From the NCBI GenBank assembly GCA_026075535.2, contig AP026543.1:5580001-5644000 (forward strand): a stretch of 64,000 bases of DNA, in the 5' to 3' direction. Under the pieces are notes generated by a model. That model had not been told where the DNA came from and did not search any database. It worked only from the letters and a program-made list of their open reading frames with translations. Positions within the stretch are counted from its first letter, which is position 1; each line of letters opens with the position of its first letter. The DNA comes from Tricholoma matsutake. Its lineage: Eukaryota; Basidiomycota; Agaricomycetes; Agaricales; Tricholomataceae. This document shows, piece by piece, positions 32,980 to 44,520 of the stretch. Position numbers and translations under genes: made by a program.

Positions 32980-35459
32980 ATGGTAAGACTCACTTTCCTG
33001 CTCTTGTTGTCTGCAGTTGTCTCCCAGAGTTCTGAGGTAGAAGGTGCTAAGTGTGGTCCTAGTCCAATTAATTCCATGCAGACACCTATCTGCGTGGTTG
33101 GGTCTTGTGTCCTGGGACCATCATGTTTCCTACTTCGATTCGGAAACTGCAGTGACTGACCTTCGTTTAAATTACAGCCGAAAAGTGCTACCCGTTCACC
33201 GCCCCCTTCTCCGGAACATAAGCCTCGTCTCCGCGGTCCATATCCGATTCCAAGTAATAATCCAGCAAGCCAGTATACATTGCTCGAGAAGCTTGGTACA
33301 GGGAGTTTCGGAACGGTGTACAAGGGTATGCACAATGACACAAAACAGATTGTGGCCATCAAGCAGATTGGCAAGTATCTGTGTTGTCGTACACGCATCG
33401 ATCGGCTTCAGCAACTTACTTTCCGTTTCAACCATAGATCTGGAGGATTCGGATGACGATATTTCAGAAATCCAACAAGAGATTGCTAGCTTAGCCCAAT
33501 GCGACTCAGAATATGTTACACGATACTATGGATCCTTCGTCGTGTCGTACAAGCTCTGGATCATCATGGAGTATCTTGCTGGCGGGTCATGCCTCGACCT
33601 CTTGAAGCCTGGCGTGTTTTCCGAAGCCCATATCGCAGTAATCTGTCGTGAACTCTTACTAGGCCTTGACTACCTCCATACTGAAGGTACAATTCATCGA
33701 GATATCAAAGCGGCTAATGTTCTACTTTCTTCGTCGGGGAAAGTGAAACTTGCCGATTTCGGAGTTGCTGCGCAACTTACGAATACTTTACGACATACGT
33801 TTGTTGGGACGCCGTTCTGGATGGCGCCCGAAGTCATCCGTCAAGCGGGTTACGATGCGAAAGCAGACATGTGGAGTCTGGGTATCACTGCTATTGAAAT
33901 GGCGAAGGGCGAGCCACCTCTCGCCGAATATCATCCTATGCGAGTGTTATTTCTTATTCCGAAGGCTAAGCCTCCAGTCCTAGAAGGGCCTTTCTCTGCA
34001 GCTTTCAAAGACTTCGTCACCCAATGTCTGACAAAGGATCCAAATGCCGTGAGTTCACGGCTGCAGTATGCTTTTCTTGTACCAATTGCTTTCTCGCACA
34101 GCGACCAACTGCCAACGAACTTCTTCAACACCGTTTCATCCGTGGTGCTCGCAAAACATCCTACCTTACCGAACTCATTGAGCGCTACGAGGACTACCGT
34201 GCCCGGTCACCTCAAAAAGGCCAGCAGACGTACCAACCGTCAGTAAGGAACGGTGATGCGTGGGATAACAATGGAACCATGAAGAGTGATTGGAACTTTG
34301 ACACGATTAGGTCAACTGCAGCCATGGGAACATTCCGTAGTATGGCCAAGGATCTAGTTATGCCGCCTACAATGGAAGCAGATGATGACAACATGTCTGT
34401 ATATGAAGACGATCATCGCTCAATTGATACAAGTGGTGCCACAAATTGGAGTGGACCTCTTGTAGGGGGAGGCCTCGGATTCAATCCGCAGGCAGCTCAT
34501 TCCACTGTCGTCATCAAGCCCCCACGTCCGGCGCCCGAAACCGACACACCCCTGTTAGCCTCAGAAAGTAGCTCGCCAGACCAAACACCGTCCGGTAGTC
34601 CTGCGGCCCCGCCAGAGGGAGCTCCCCCAGCGTACACTGGGTCTATACGTAGTAAGCGACGGGCGTCATATGCTGAACGAACGTCTGTTCGTGGTGCGGG
34701 CACAGTTTTGAATGAAGCTGATCTTGGTACGGGGGTGGACACCATCAGACCTGTCAAGAGAGTGGATCCCGTGGGCTCCTTGCGGATCTCGGCGGAATTT
34801 GTAGGGAACCTGCGACGGGAAGGGAGTAGCTCGACACCGACGTCACCGACAAAACACACACGTGCAGCTAGCGAGGCTGGACAAGCTGGAAAGGCTATGG
34901 TTGATGAAGTCGTTCTCCCTATCTTACGGAAGGTGTGTGCTCAAAATAAGCTTTATGCGTCAGTATTGATCGTTTTCGCTGCCAGGCTATTCGAGATGAC
35001 ATGGATGCACATGAGATCGAATCTCTCAGCATGTTATCTCGAGGCTTTTTTGAGCTCAAGGAAGCTAATCCTGAACTGGCATACAATGTTATCCTCGATG
35101 TCTTGTGTGGGATCAATGAGTATGTCATCTCGTTATTACACGATGGCGAGAAGCTAACTTTTGATTTAAGCAACCAGGCCATCAGGCAGCACGTCCAAAC
35201 TTCCCGCAGTTTGTTCCCTCATAAACGAATTATTCGCAAGAGTGAGATGACTGCTCAGGGTCTTGTTGTCACAGAAGTACAGGAAGAGGTACCTGGCCTT
35301 CCATTGTCCTCGGATTCTGGACAATCTGTCCCCGCCGCCTCCCTGACTTCTGCGAAGAGCGATGATTCCATAGCTCCATCTCGCAAGTCGCCCATCGCGG
35401 AGCTATTATATATGCGATGGCTGGAAGGGTTGAAGATTAAATGGCCTAACTTCATATAA
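32980..35459 (+). CDS. STE20-family GC kinase (MST/YSK, Sps1/Kic1-like)
   Basis: Coding exons I can support are 33177-33370, 33438-34048, 34102-34932, 34986-35119 and 35171-35459, about 686 residues. The 5' end is unsettled. An ATG at 32980 is followed at once by GTAAG, but joining it directly to 33177 breaks the frame, so a further small exon or another start is needed. The kinase domain is complete: glycine loop [10 protein letters not shown], lysine [23 protein letters not shown], activation segment [13 protein letters not shown] long Ser/Pro-rich linker (about 34,200-34,870) leads to a conserved C-terminal helix region ending [18 protein letters not shown]. Relatives act in polarity, septation and cell separation. 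The intron at 33371 has a GC donor (G|GCAAGT). Confidence 0.9.
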
Positions 35460-35971
35460 CTCTGTGGAGTTGCCAATCCATCCTGCACCATCATCTTCAC
35501 ACTTCAACCGATGTCGTACCGTTAATCTAAATCCCGATCCCTCGACGTACGTCAATTTCTAAATCTCCGTTCTTTTTTTGGCTACGGCCGTGAACTATTA
35601 ACGTTATCTGCTCTCTCCTTCATTTTATGTCTCGTCATGCATTCTCCATGATACGTAATGTAGCCACGATTCACCCACGACACGCGCGATATACCCCTGC
35701 TGTACTAACCGCAGCCCGGTTTAATGGACATCCATCTGGTACTTTTTTATACACGAAACAACATCAGATTATTCAAATAACATCATGAATATTGAGTGAC
35801 CCTAAAGGAGAGGATGGTGTAACGACAGGAATGAGACCAACTATATAACCCACAACGACTCAAGTCCCAGCAAAATTAATTATGGCACTAGATCATACAA
35901 AAGTTTCCATGGATTCGAATGTTCCAAGTGAGGTGAATATTACTGTGTCAGAGTCCGTAAAGAATGTAAGA
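35460..35971. other. Convergent intergenic region
   Basis: 512 bp between the kinase stop and the chitin deacetylase stop. It holds both 3' UTRs; no further gene seen. Confidence 0.6.
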
Positions 35972-37630
35972 TTATGCTCCAGAGGTGAATGTGCCCAGAA
36001 ACGCAATAGCGAAGACTGCGTAAATAATGTTCAAAGGGACTTTATTTGCATGGCGTTCACTGGCTGATTTGGCCGCAAGTGTGGCAGAAGGCACTAACTT
36101 GCTGCTGCTCGTTAACGTTGGCGTTGAGGACCTGTTGAATATAACATATAAACGGAAGGATAAGGAGCATGACAAACACTGACCCCGAACTACCAGAGGA
36201 CGATGAAATTGGCGGCGCGGATGTCGACACCTGGCCAGCCAAGACACCTCCTACAGCAGTAACATTCGATAAAGAATCATGAGCATTTTGGTATGTATCG
36301 CTCCCGTTTATGGTCGTGGTTAGAGAGGCGAAGGTCCAGTTATTGCGTCCGATGAGTGGATAAACGTTGATAAATGCCTGAACCGACTGATCGCTTAACT
36401 CGTGCTCAAGAATCACAAGCCCAGGAGACTTAGGGCCTGAATAAAAACATGAGGTGTTAGTCAGTATTTTAGGCTTAGAAACTGACCCGTTATGAATTGC
36501 TGCAATGACGCTTGAACCTTGTCCAGAGTAGTCCCTCCAATTGATAAGCTCCAGTCTGAAGGGCTACACGGCGTTGAGAATGAAGATACCTTGCACGACC
36601 ATCTCAACTTACTCTTGATTCCAAATTACGGTGGTCAAACCGAATACCTACAATGAAAAAAAAACCGAATAAATCACAGCTTGAACAACAGATGAAGACG
36701 TTCGGACTACCTCTTTCGCAATTGCTCTGACCCTATTGTCAGAATCACCGTAAGGGGGCCTCCAAAATTTGGGCAGTCGCCCGCCAGTCGAATTCCGGAT
36801 CAATTCCGCTGTCCATCCCAGCTTAATCCTCGAAGTGAGATTCGGACGACACTAACACGTAGACCACCAACCTGACCAAGAACATCGACATTGCTAAGAG
36901 TGGTCATATAAGGATGCGTCCAAGTATGTACTGCGATATGGTGCCCAGCATTGAAAGCCGCTTGGAAAGCCGCTGGATTTTGGACAATGTTTATACCGAT
37001 CATGAAATGTGTCGTAATTACACTCTGCTGCTGCAAAAATTCCACAAGCTTAAGCGTCGGCTAAAGGAAGTGTGTTGAAAATGTAACATTCTTAGAGGCT
37101 GGCACCGAACTTACAGGTAGCGGCCCATCATCAAATGAACTTGCAAAAACACCGACAGGTGCATCCCATACGTCGCCAGGGTTTCTGCATTTATAGGTAG
37201 AAGAGCAAACTTGTGCGCCGTTCGGATCGAATCCCTGGGGGTACACTGGATTTGTGTTAGGCTTGTTCGAACTAACCGGGATATTTGGAATTTTTCCGGC
37301 GGCAACAGCGGCATTCAGAGCATCAACCCATGCTTTCGGAAGCTGAGTTGCATTAGGTACGCCCATGGGAAATCCGCTTGACCAAGCTGATTTATTTGAT
37401 TAGTCTGAAGATGAGGAAGACTCAAGAGTGGACGAACCTGGAGAGCCCACAGGGGCGTAATTGGTACCGTCGCCGGGTGGTCCACGCTTGAACAAGGCAT
37501 GGACGGGATGGTCAGCAGAGTGATACCACGCAGTTGGAAGGCGTCTATAGACTGAATGAGTATCATCATTAAGAGGAAGTGAAGCCGCGAAAGTGAGGAA
37601 GAGAGTGAAGAAGAATACTGCACGCGACAT
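35972..37630 (-). CDS. Chitin deacetylase, secreted and probably GPI-anchored
   Basis: Eight exons on the minus strand by my reading: 37630-37438, 37386-37115, 37060-36872, 36821-36711, 36647-36613, 36563-36487, 36436-36184 and 36131-35972. They total 1,290 nt (429 residues) in one consistent frame. The N-terminus [19 protein letters not shown] is a signal peptide. Polysaccharide deacetylase motifs follow in order: FDDGP, the metal ligands [24 protein letters not shown] and LVILEHEL. A Ser-rich stretch and the hydrophobic tail [18 protein letters not shown] fit a GPI signal. The enzyme converts cell-wall chitin to chitosan. An upstream in-frame ATG at 37654 is possible but would bury the signal peptide. 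Confidence 0.93.
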
Positions 37631-39673
37631 TGGTCCCCAAGTTGAAAGGAACATGGGGGCCAGAGGCGAGGAACGGTGCCTTCAAAAACATTGCGTTCAA
37701 TTTCTCCTTTCAACTTGTTAGCCGCACACCATGCGAAGGATTCCTCTTTGGGACGCGACTGACTCGTGGATGACAAAGGAACCCGTGTCCAACGCGACGA
37801 TTTCTTCACGTCCCTGACTTATAATCATGTGGGATGCACTAGAGCTCAAGGAGTAATTTAGGTAAATTAATTAACGGGGTTATCTTATCTGCCTGGCATC
37901 TCAGTACAATCAGGGCTTAGTCTCTCAAGTATAGCTGTAGAAACCCTAGAGAAACCCACGAAATGCACCCAGATATGATTCTGGCAGCAGAACAAGTTTC
38001 GATCTTGGGCCTGAAATATGATTGGTAGATAATTCGATCCCCATCAAATGAAAGAAGTAAGTGTGCTCAGTTCTAATTTCACTTCATCAACTGAACTCAA
38101 AACGACAAGCCCTCCCAAAATATTTCACTGAAGATAGCTGAATTTATTGATTGCCGCGGTTGCGTAACTTTCGGATGTCTCGAAAATAGTACTTCTTGAT
38201 GGGCGCGAACTCTCCAGGAAGCAGCTGGAGGTCCCAAAATGGAAATAACTGTCACTTTGGCTGCTGTCACTTGTCGACATCATTCACAGCCACAAATGGC
38301 CATATTATCCAGAAGGATTAATAATAATTTGTCTTTCCGCGGAAAGGTCTGGCGCCAGTTTCAAGGCTGGTATCAGTATTACTTTCTAGCCAGTAAAACC
38401 TCTAGTATTGTTCCCCCAATTTAGCGAATGAATGTGGTGACAAGCGGAGAGTAAAAGTACATATCATTACTTTTATCAAGACCAGGAGCTAAGACTGCCG
38501 ATGATATGTCGAGAGTGCCGAAATCGAGGGCAACGAGCGGAGGCAGAATTTCAGAGGCAGCCTTCCAGATCTTTCCAGATGTTGGGTTTCGAGTTGCGGC
38601 TAAACTCGTATTGGCAGGCCCCACTTCAAAAAATACAAGGTGTTGTGATAGGAAGCGCGAAAGTGTCAAGATTTTTCGAGGGTAATATTATTTACGCGAG
38701 GCGATAGGATGACTAAGCGGCCATCAGCGGCCTCGGCTGGCGGAGTTGAAAGGAGTTCCTTGCGAGCATGTGCCTTCCAAAATGGTGGAGAACGGCCTAA
38801 AAATGAGAAAATGGAAAAGTGATCGCTGCGACGTCTATCATTTGGCAGGAAACATGCACCGCGTGAGCGGTTTTGGGTCTATAAATGCAATACGCACAGT
38901 ACAGCATGTATTAGCTTATTTATGTGTCTGCTCCCAGAGAGAGGGAGCCATTTATGCTCATTCTAGCTACTGAGTCTCTATCTATCTGCTTGCAAACCAA
39001 TCAGTGGAAATAAGTGCCAATTTGAGGGCTAAGTGACTTATCCCTGGTCAATTTAATGTGGACCGACTCAATTTAAGCTCAATTTAAGCTTGATTTAAGG
39101 GAATTCAGCACAGTTCTCAGTTAGCTGATCCTGATTTAAGCCTGCCAAATTTGCTCACTTCCCATTGCAGGAACACATTTTTTTGGCAAAATCCAAACAT
39201 TTGATGGTTCTTACTTGGTTCTTACATCACACTGGGACCTAGTGAAGACTGGGGCTCGAGGATTTCCCATTCTATTATCAGCTTTACATGTAGATATACA
39301 AGTCCTAAAGTATATACCACATTGAATAGAATCATGTTATGATTGTAAAAATGGATGTCCATCTCATCTGTTGACAGGGTTTTGTCCATGAGATGTGGTA
39401 TCCAAAATCAGAAAGATGCTGAAGGCTCATTAGGAGAGATCAAATGGCAGAGGTGGCAACTCTGCAATGACCTCAATTTAGCATCAAATTCCTTAAATTC
39501 ACTTAAATCAACTTGGATATACATGCATAGTACTGATAACTTACCAGGCATTGCTGGTGCCAGGGTGCTGAGCAATTTGAAACTCTGCCTGACATGTCAT
39601 CACAACATGCCTCCTCTCCTCTGTGGTGCTTGCAAAAAGAACTGTGCACAGCACCTGTCTACTGTGAGTCTGT
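37631..39673. other. Long intergenic stretch without recognised gene
   Basis: It holds the chitin deacetylase promoter on its left. Short frames only, none with domain signatures. From about 38,990 rightwards the composition becomes AT-rich and repeat-like (several TTTAAGC / AATTTAAG words at 39,040-39,140). Confidence 0.5.
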
Positions 39674-39790
39674 GAGGAAACTAGAATACAGTACAATGCT
39701 CCAGGTATAGACTATATAGTACTGGAATAACATGTGATAATGGTGGGGCATGTGATAACAATGATGATGTAAGAGGCACTCTTACAGCAT
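39674..39790 (+). repeat. Left arm of a 115-bp inverted repeat
   Basis: GAGGAAACTAGAATACAGTA at 39,674 and the next roughly 115 bp are the reverse complement of 43,632-43,750, with few differences. No matching target duplication lies outside the arms. Confidence 0.85.
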
Positions 39791-42700
39791 TTCCACCATT
39801 TTGAAGGGGAGCTACAGTATTACTAGAAACATGTGCTGGCTATTGAATGCACATCATTTTAGCCAAGTCAAGCTTATTATGCACCCTACAGGCTACTCAA
39901 CCCTACTGTGTGTGAAATTGATGTACTCTCATTCTATTCCTACTGATCTATGGCAATTGGAATATGTCTGCATGTTCATGTATATTCTCATGGTCCCTCA
40001 AATTATATTAAGTTCCTTATAGTTTTCATGTCCTTGAGTGTTGGAAGCTCTGGCTTCCTTCCACTTTTTTTAAATAATGAACTTACTATTGACACTCTAC
40101 TCCCTCACACACATTCTTTTCCTAAAACCATGCCAACCCTGAAATTACCCCAATGGTCAATTTTTTCACACTGACACTGTCACTTAACTCCCTCTGGCTT
40201 GCTCTCTCCCTCATCTAGCCCCCTGCTCTGTTGATTCAATGTTCCCTTGCACCCATTGGACACTTGCACCACTTGTTTTGTTATTCTGGCCTGACTTGTT
40301 CGGCACCATGCATTGTTGAATTCTTGTTTCCACCCTGCTGGTCTCATTTTTGCTTCACCTGCCTCATCTTGACCTCACTTCTCTCACATCCCCTCCCATT
40401 TCCACACCGCTAGTGGTTCCTCAATGGGTAGACTGTGCACTACTTGTGTGGTCTGCATGTCAAAGCTGAGTTGACTTGTTCAGAGCCCATACACACTCAA
40501 TGACAATTTCATTCCATCAAGAATACTACTCGATTTCCCTCAAGTTCAAGCCGACATTGATTTCCTGACACTCAAGCCAACACCAAAACCACCTCTGGAC
40601 CCAGATCTGCCAGTGGAACGTCAAAACCTTAGCCCTTGTTCTCAGATCAGGCCTGGAGTCGATCTGTTGCAGGATATGTTAACACTCTGTAAGTCTACCC
40701 CAGTAGCTTCTTTACCTCCTGCTGTGTTCACCAAATGCCTCTCTGCTCCCATACCTGCACCTGCACCTGAGAAGCTGCCCATGCCCAAGAAACTAAATAC
40801 CTTGAAATGACCACACCTTTTGATGATGAGTCTTACAACAAAACCGACTGCTTGCCTCCTCCAAAGAAACAGTGCTTCGTTCTCCTTCCAGGCTCTAACC
40901 CTGATGACCGCAACTTGAAATCCACCTCACAAACACCAACCCTCCATGCAAATAAAGCAAAAGACCCACACCCCAAACCACTGAAATGGCCACACAAACC
41001 CTCATCGAACACCCCAGCACTCCCCCCAATGCAGCCACGTCACTGTTGATGACCCCTACACAGCCCCCATCAGCCATGTCACGACTGCCATCAATGATGC
41101 CCACAACATCAAGAACCACCACCACCACTCTGTCCCCAGTCTCAAACCAGCCCCCAGCACCTTGAAAATAATGGCACACCCTGCTGAGTCAACCCACAGC
41201 CCCCCTGTAGACTCCCCAGCCTGTCTCAACAACTGTGGCAAGCCCTGCAGCTACCAGCCCTGGAATGACCACCAGAGCCACAGCGAGTACCCAAACTGTT
41301 ACCACCACCTATGAGATGGCTATGCATGCACCTGGCAGCTCACAACAACGGTCTACAGTGCAGCAAGCCGAGTCACGAGATGATGAGCAAACATGTTTGT
41401 CAGAACACGTTGTCTACTCAATGGAACCACCCTGTCAGCCCCACCATCTCCAACAACAATCCAGAGGCCTGCCCACACACCTCAGTCCCCCCCTACTTGA
41501 CCCCCTTGCCCCTGTCAGCCTCCATGGACCCACCAGACCCGCCATGTCATCGATGATGTGTCTGTCAATGATGACCATATCCCCTGCTCTGGCCCACTCT
41601 GGACCACAAGCCACAGCCGAGAAATGACAGAGCACACACCTAAACCCATGAGAGCACCCCTCCATCCACTCAGCTTGCCCCAAACCCCCTGGAAATGTGC
41701 TGTTTTGCCAACCCCCATGTCTCGCACCCATGCCATGTCACTGACGATGCTGTCCACACCCATGGAAGCTCCCCCTTCACCCCCTGTCCCCCTCTCACTG
41801 CCAATCTGCCCCAGCTCACCCCAGGTGTCCTGTAAATGCACCGTTTCACCACCCCCCCATGTCTCACACCCCTGCCACATCATGGATGACACTATCCACA
41901 CCCACGGAAGCTCCTTGTTCACCACCTGCACCCCAGTCACCCCCCATACGCTAATAGGTCCACCTTGTCATTCAAGCTTGGAAAACACATCTACAATTAT
42001 TGTCGAACTTCTATGAGTCTTTACAGATCTCTACAAAGCTCTATGAACCCATATGAACCCCTCCAAAGTTCTACAAACCTCTACAAAGTCCTGAAAATGC
42101 TTCAAAAATCTTCGCATGCCTTCAGCCATCATAATACAATTCCCCCAACCTTTGTACAGTTCAGAATATACACTTGGAACATTGTCGATGAGTTTCAAAC
42201 CAGTTTCAAGCAATATTGCACCAATTTCAGGCCACAAACAAAGTCTGAAGAAACTTTGAAAATCTTTGAAAAACCTCAAACCTCGAAAAACATCTTTGGA
42301 CACAGTATTTCCTATTTGAATGATCTTCAGACGCATGCTGGACACATGGGACACTATCTCGAGTATATTGAACACATTTCAACCACATGTGCATGCATAC
42401 AATCTGCTCAAAGCAGTTTCTGATGTTTTATGCAATTTATAACAAGGACAGTCCGCTTTTAGCTATTCTTTCCTATTATTTCTTCATCATGTGTTAGATT
42501 CACCCTTTCTAGTCTCGCTTTATTGTTCTGATATACTTCTATTGTCTTTTGCCTCGAGTTTTCCACATGTTTGCCTCATGTTCTCTAGCCTTTTTAGGTA
42601 GTTTCTTTATTTTATATAAAAAGATACAAACAAAAGGAAGAAAGTCGTTGTCTTCCTCCCAGATTGCAGTGATTTTAGAGTTCAGTTTAGTCTTATTCAG

Positions 42701-43254
42701 TCCAAAGTTTGGTGTTTTACACTAAACTTCCTTGAAATTCCTTGAAATTCCTTGCATTACGCTATTTTTGCTCTCGTTTCCCTCGATTCACCTTTGCTTT
42801 GCTTCTACTACTCATCTAGTCCCCTGATCTTGCATCCGAACATATTTGCGCACTCTGAATTCATTGATATAGCCATGAAATTCTCTGAAATCCCATGAAA
42901 CACATTCTTTTAGCTTTGAATTGCTTTGACAAGCAGTCCTTTTATGAGTATTTGATGGTCGGTCTGACAGGTGACATCTAGAGGGCCTTGCATCCTTCCT
43001 CTAACTTGTGTTATACTATCCAAAGCCATTTAGTAGGTTTTGTTTGGGTTTCTGGGTTGAGCATCATCACCGCCTGACTCATTTTGCTGCCACCTGCACA
43101 TTTTGACTGGGCCAGAGATGTTGCATCACTGCCAGTCATGCCTACCTCATATCCACGAGATCTCTCCAGTCTGAAAACACTGTCAATGGCCATTGAAAAT
43201 CTTCATATCCAGCTCTGTCTACACACTGCCAATGCCCATCGTCAGCATCAATAC
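39791..43254. other. Repeat-internal sequence, no recognised gene
   Basis: It lies between the arms of the inverted repeat. Frames exist (for example 40,613-40,810, 41,235-41,627, 41,965-42,423), but they are proline-, threonine- or serine-rich and show no domain I know. A 60-bp segment at 40,000-40,060 (TTATATTAAGTTCCTTATAG...) recurs in direct orientation at 43,755-43,815. It may be an unclassified mobile element. Confidence 0.5.
41694..41930 (+). repeat. Imperfect tandem duplication, period about 140 bp
   Basis: The block around CCCATGTCTCGCACCCATGC (41,717) reappears about 140 bp later (41,857), both ending in CCCATGGAAGCTC / CCCACGGAAGCTC. A weaker third trace lies near 41,550. Confidence 0.6.
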
Positions 43255-43510
43255 CACTGGATACATTGTCAACAACCCCCATCATTGTCAATGCCCTTGT
43301 CAACACCCTTGTCAATGCCCTTGTCAATGCCCTTGACAATGCCCACCCTTTCAATGCCCTCATCAATGCCCATCTTTGTCAATGCCTGCCCTCATCAACA
43401 CCCTCGTCAACACCCTTGTCAATGCCCATCCTTGTCAATGCCTGCCCTCATCAACACCAGTCTTTGTCCTCACCTGTCCTTGTCAATGTCCATTACTTTC
43501 AATGCCCACT
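43255..43510 (+). repeat. Degenerate tandem repeat of a 12-bp unit
   Basis: Many units of the type CCCTTGTCAATG and variants. The 12-bp period keeps one frame open and yields four-residue repeats such as LSMP/LSTP in a 158-codon frame (43,084-43,560). I regard this frame as a by-product, since nothing else in it is recognisable. Confidence 0.8.
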
Positions 43511-43631
43511 GTCATCATCTGTCCACTGCCAGGCAACTCAATGTTTTCACCAACATGTAAAGTATACCTGCTGGTTGTGACTTCAAGTGATAATTTAGCC
43601 CCCCTCCCCTGGTCAAATTTTTTGGAGTATG

Positions 43632-43750
43632 AGAGAGTGTAAGAGTGCCTCTTACATCATCACTGTTATCACATGTCCCACCATTATCACATGTTATTCC
43701 AGTAGTATATAGTCTTTACCTGGAGCATTGTACTGTATTCTAGTTTCCTC
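43632..43750 (-). repeat. Right arm of the 115-bp inverted repeat
   Basis: Reverse complement of 39,674-39,790, including the words for TGTGATAATGGTGGG and GATGATGTAAGAGGCACTC. It is followed by the direct-repeat segment at 43,755-43,815. Confidence 0.85.
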
Positions 43751-44269
43751 CCTCGAATTATATTAAGTTCCTTATAGTTTCCATGTCCTTGAGTGTTGGA
43801 AGCCACGGCTTCCTTCCAAATGCCAGCTAATTCATCAGAAACCATAGCTGGCTCAGATTGTTAAGTAACCAAGTAGCAACTTTGGCAGTTTAATAGCTTA
43901 ATGACTGATAATTTACTGTAAATTGAGCCCAATTTACAGTTCAATTTACAGACCTGTGATGCCAACCAGCCCAATTGACAGTCTGTTGACAAGTTTAGGA
44001 ATGTGCCTCCAGCATGCATTAAGTTGTTATATATATTTTCTATATACATTCATCTAATAGACATGACTCAATGCTTAATCCTACTACAGGTACACAATTT
44101 TTAAGTTGACTTTGGGTCAAAGTGAAGTCCTGCATACATTACACAATGTTGAATCCAATATATATATTTTCTCACTACTCTGCATAGTGTTTAATTCTAC
44201 TACAGTCACACAGTTCTTCAGTTGACATGGGACCTTTGGTCCCAAATCAATGTTGGGGGGCTGTTGCTC

Positions 44270-44520
44270 CCTTACTACTCTCCCCATCCCTATGTCCCCA
44301 TCCACCCCTCCCCATCACTGCATCCCCATCACTCTGTCAACCCCTACCCTGTACCCCCTCCCCATCACCCCATCACCCCCTCCACATGTCCCATCCCCAT
44401 CACCCCATGTCCCCATGTCCCCATGTCCCCATCTGCTCCTCCCCATGTCATCATCCCTACTACCCCATCCCCATGTCCCCCTCCCCATCAACTCCCCCTC
44501 CCCCTCCTCATCTTTGACAT
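44270..44520 (+). repeat. C-rich CCCCATCAC/CCCCATGTC array
   Basis: Irregular array of CCCCATCACC and CCCCATGTCC words. Similar arrays lie at 46,490-46,690, and CTCACTCTCCCC-type tracts at 46,890-47,250. The frames that cross them are low-complexity artefacts. Confidence 0.85.

Noticed and set aside
33044..34246. A 400-codon frame as the kinase gene
   Set aside because: It reads through introns at 33,371 and 34,049, lacks the glycine loop in its N-terminal part and stops before subdomain XI continues; the spliced model fits the family.
30477..37630. A functional gene cluster
   Set aside because: HIS6, RPL35, a GC kinase and a chitin deacetylase belong to unrelated pathways; simple adjacency explains the layout.
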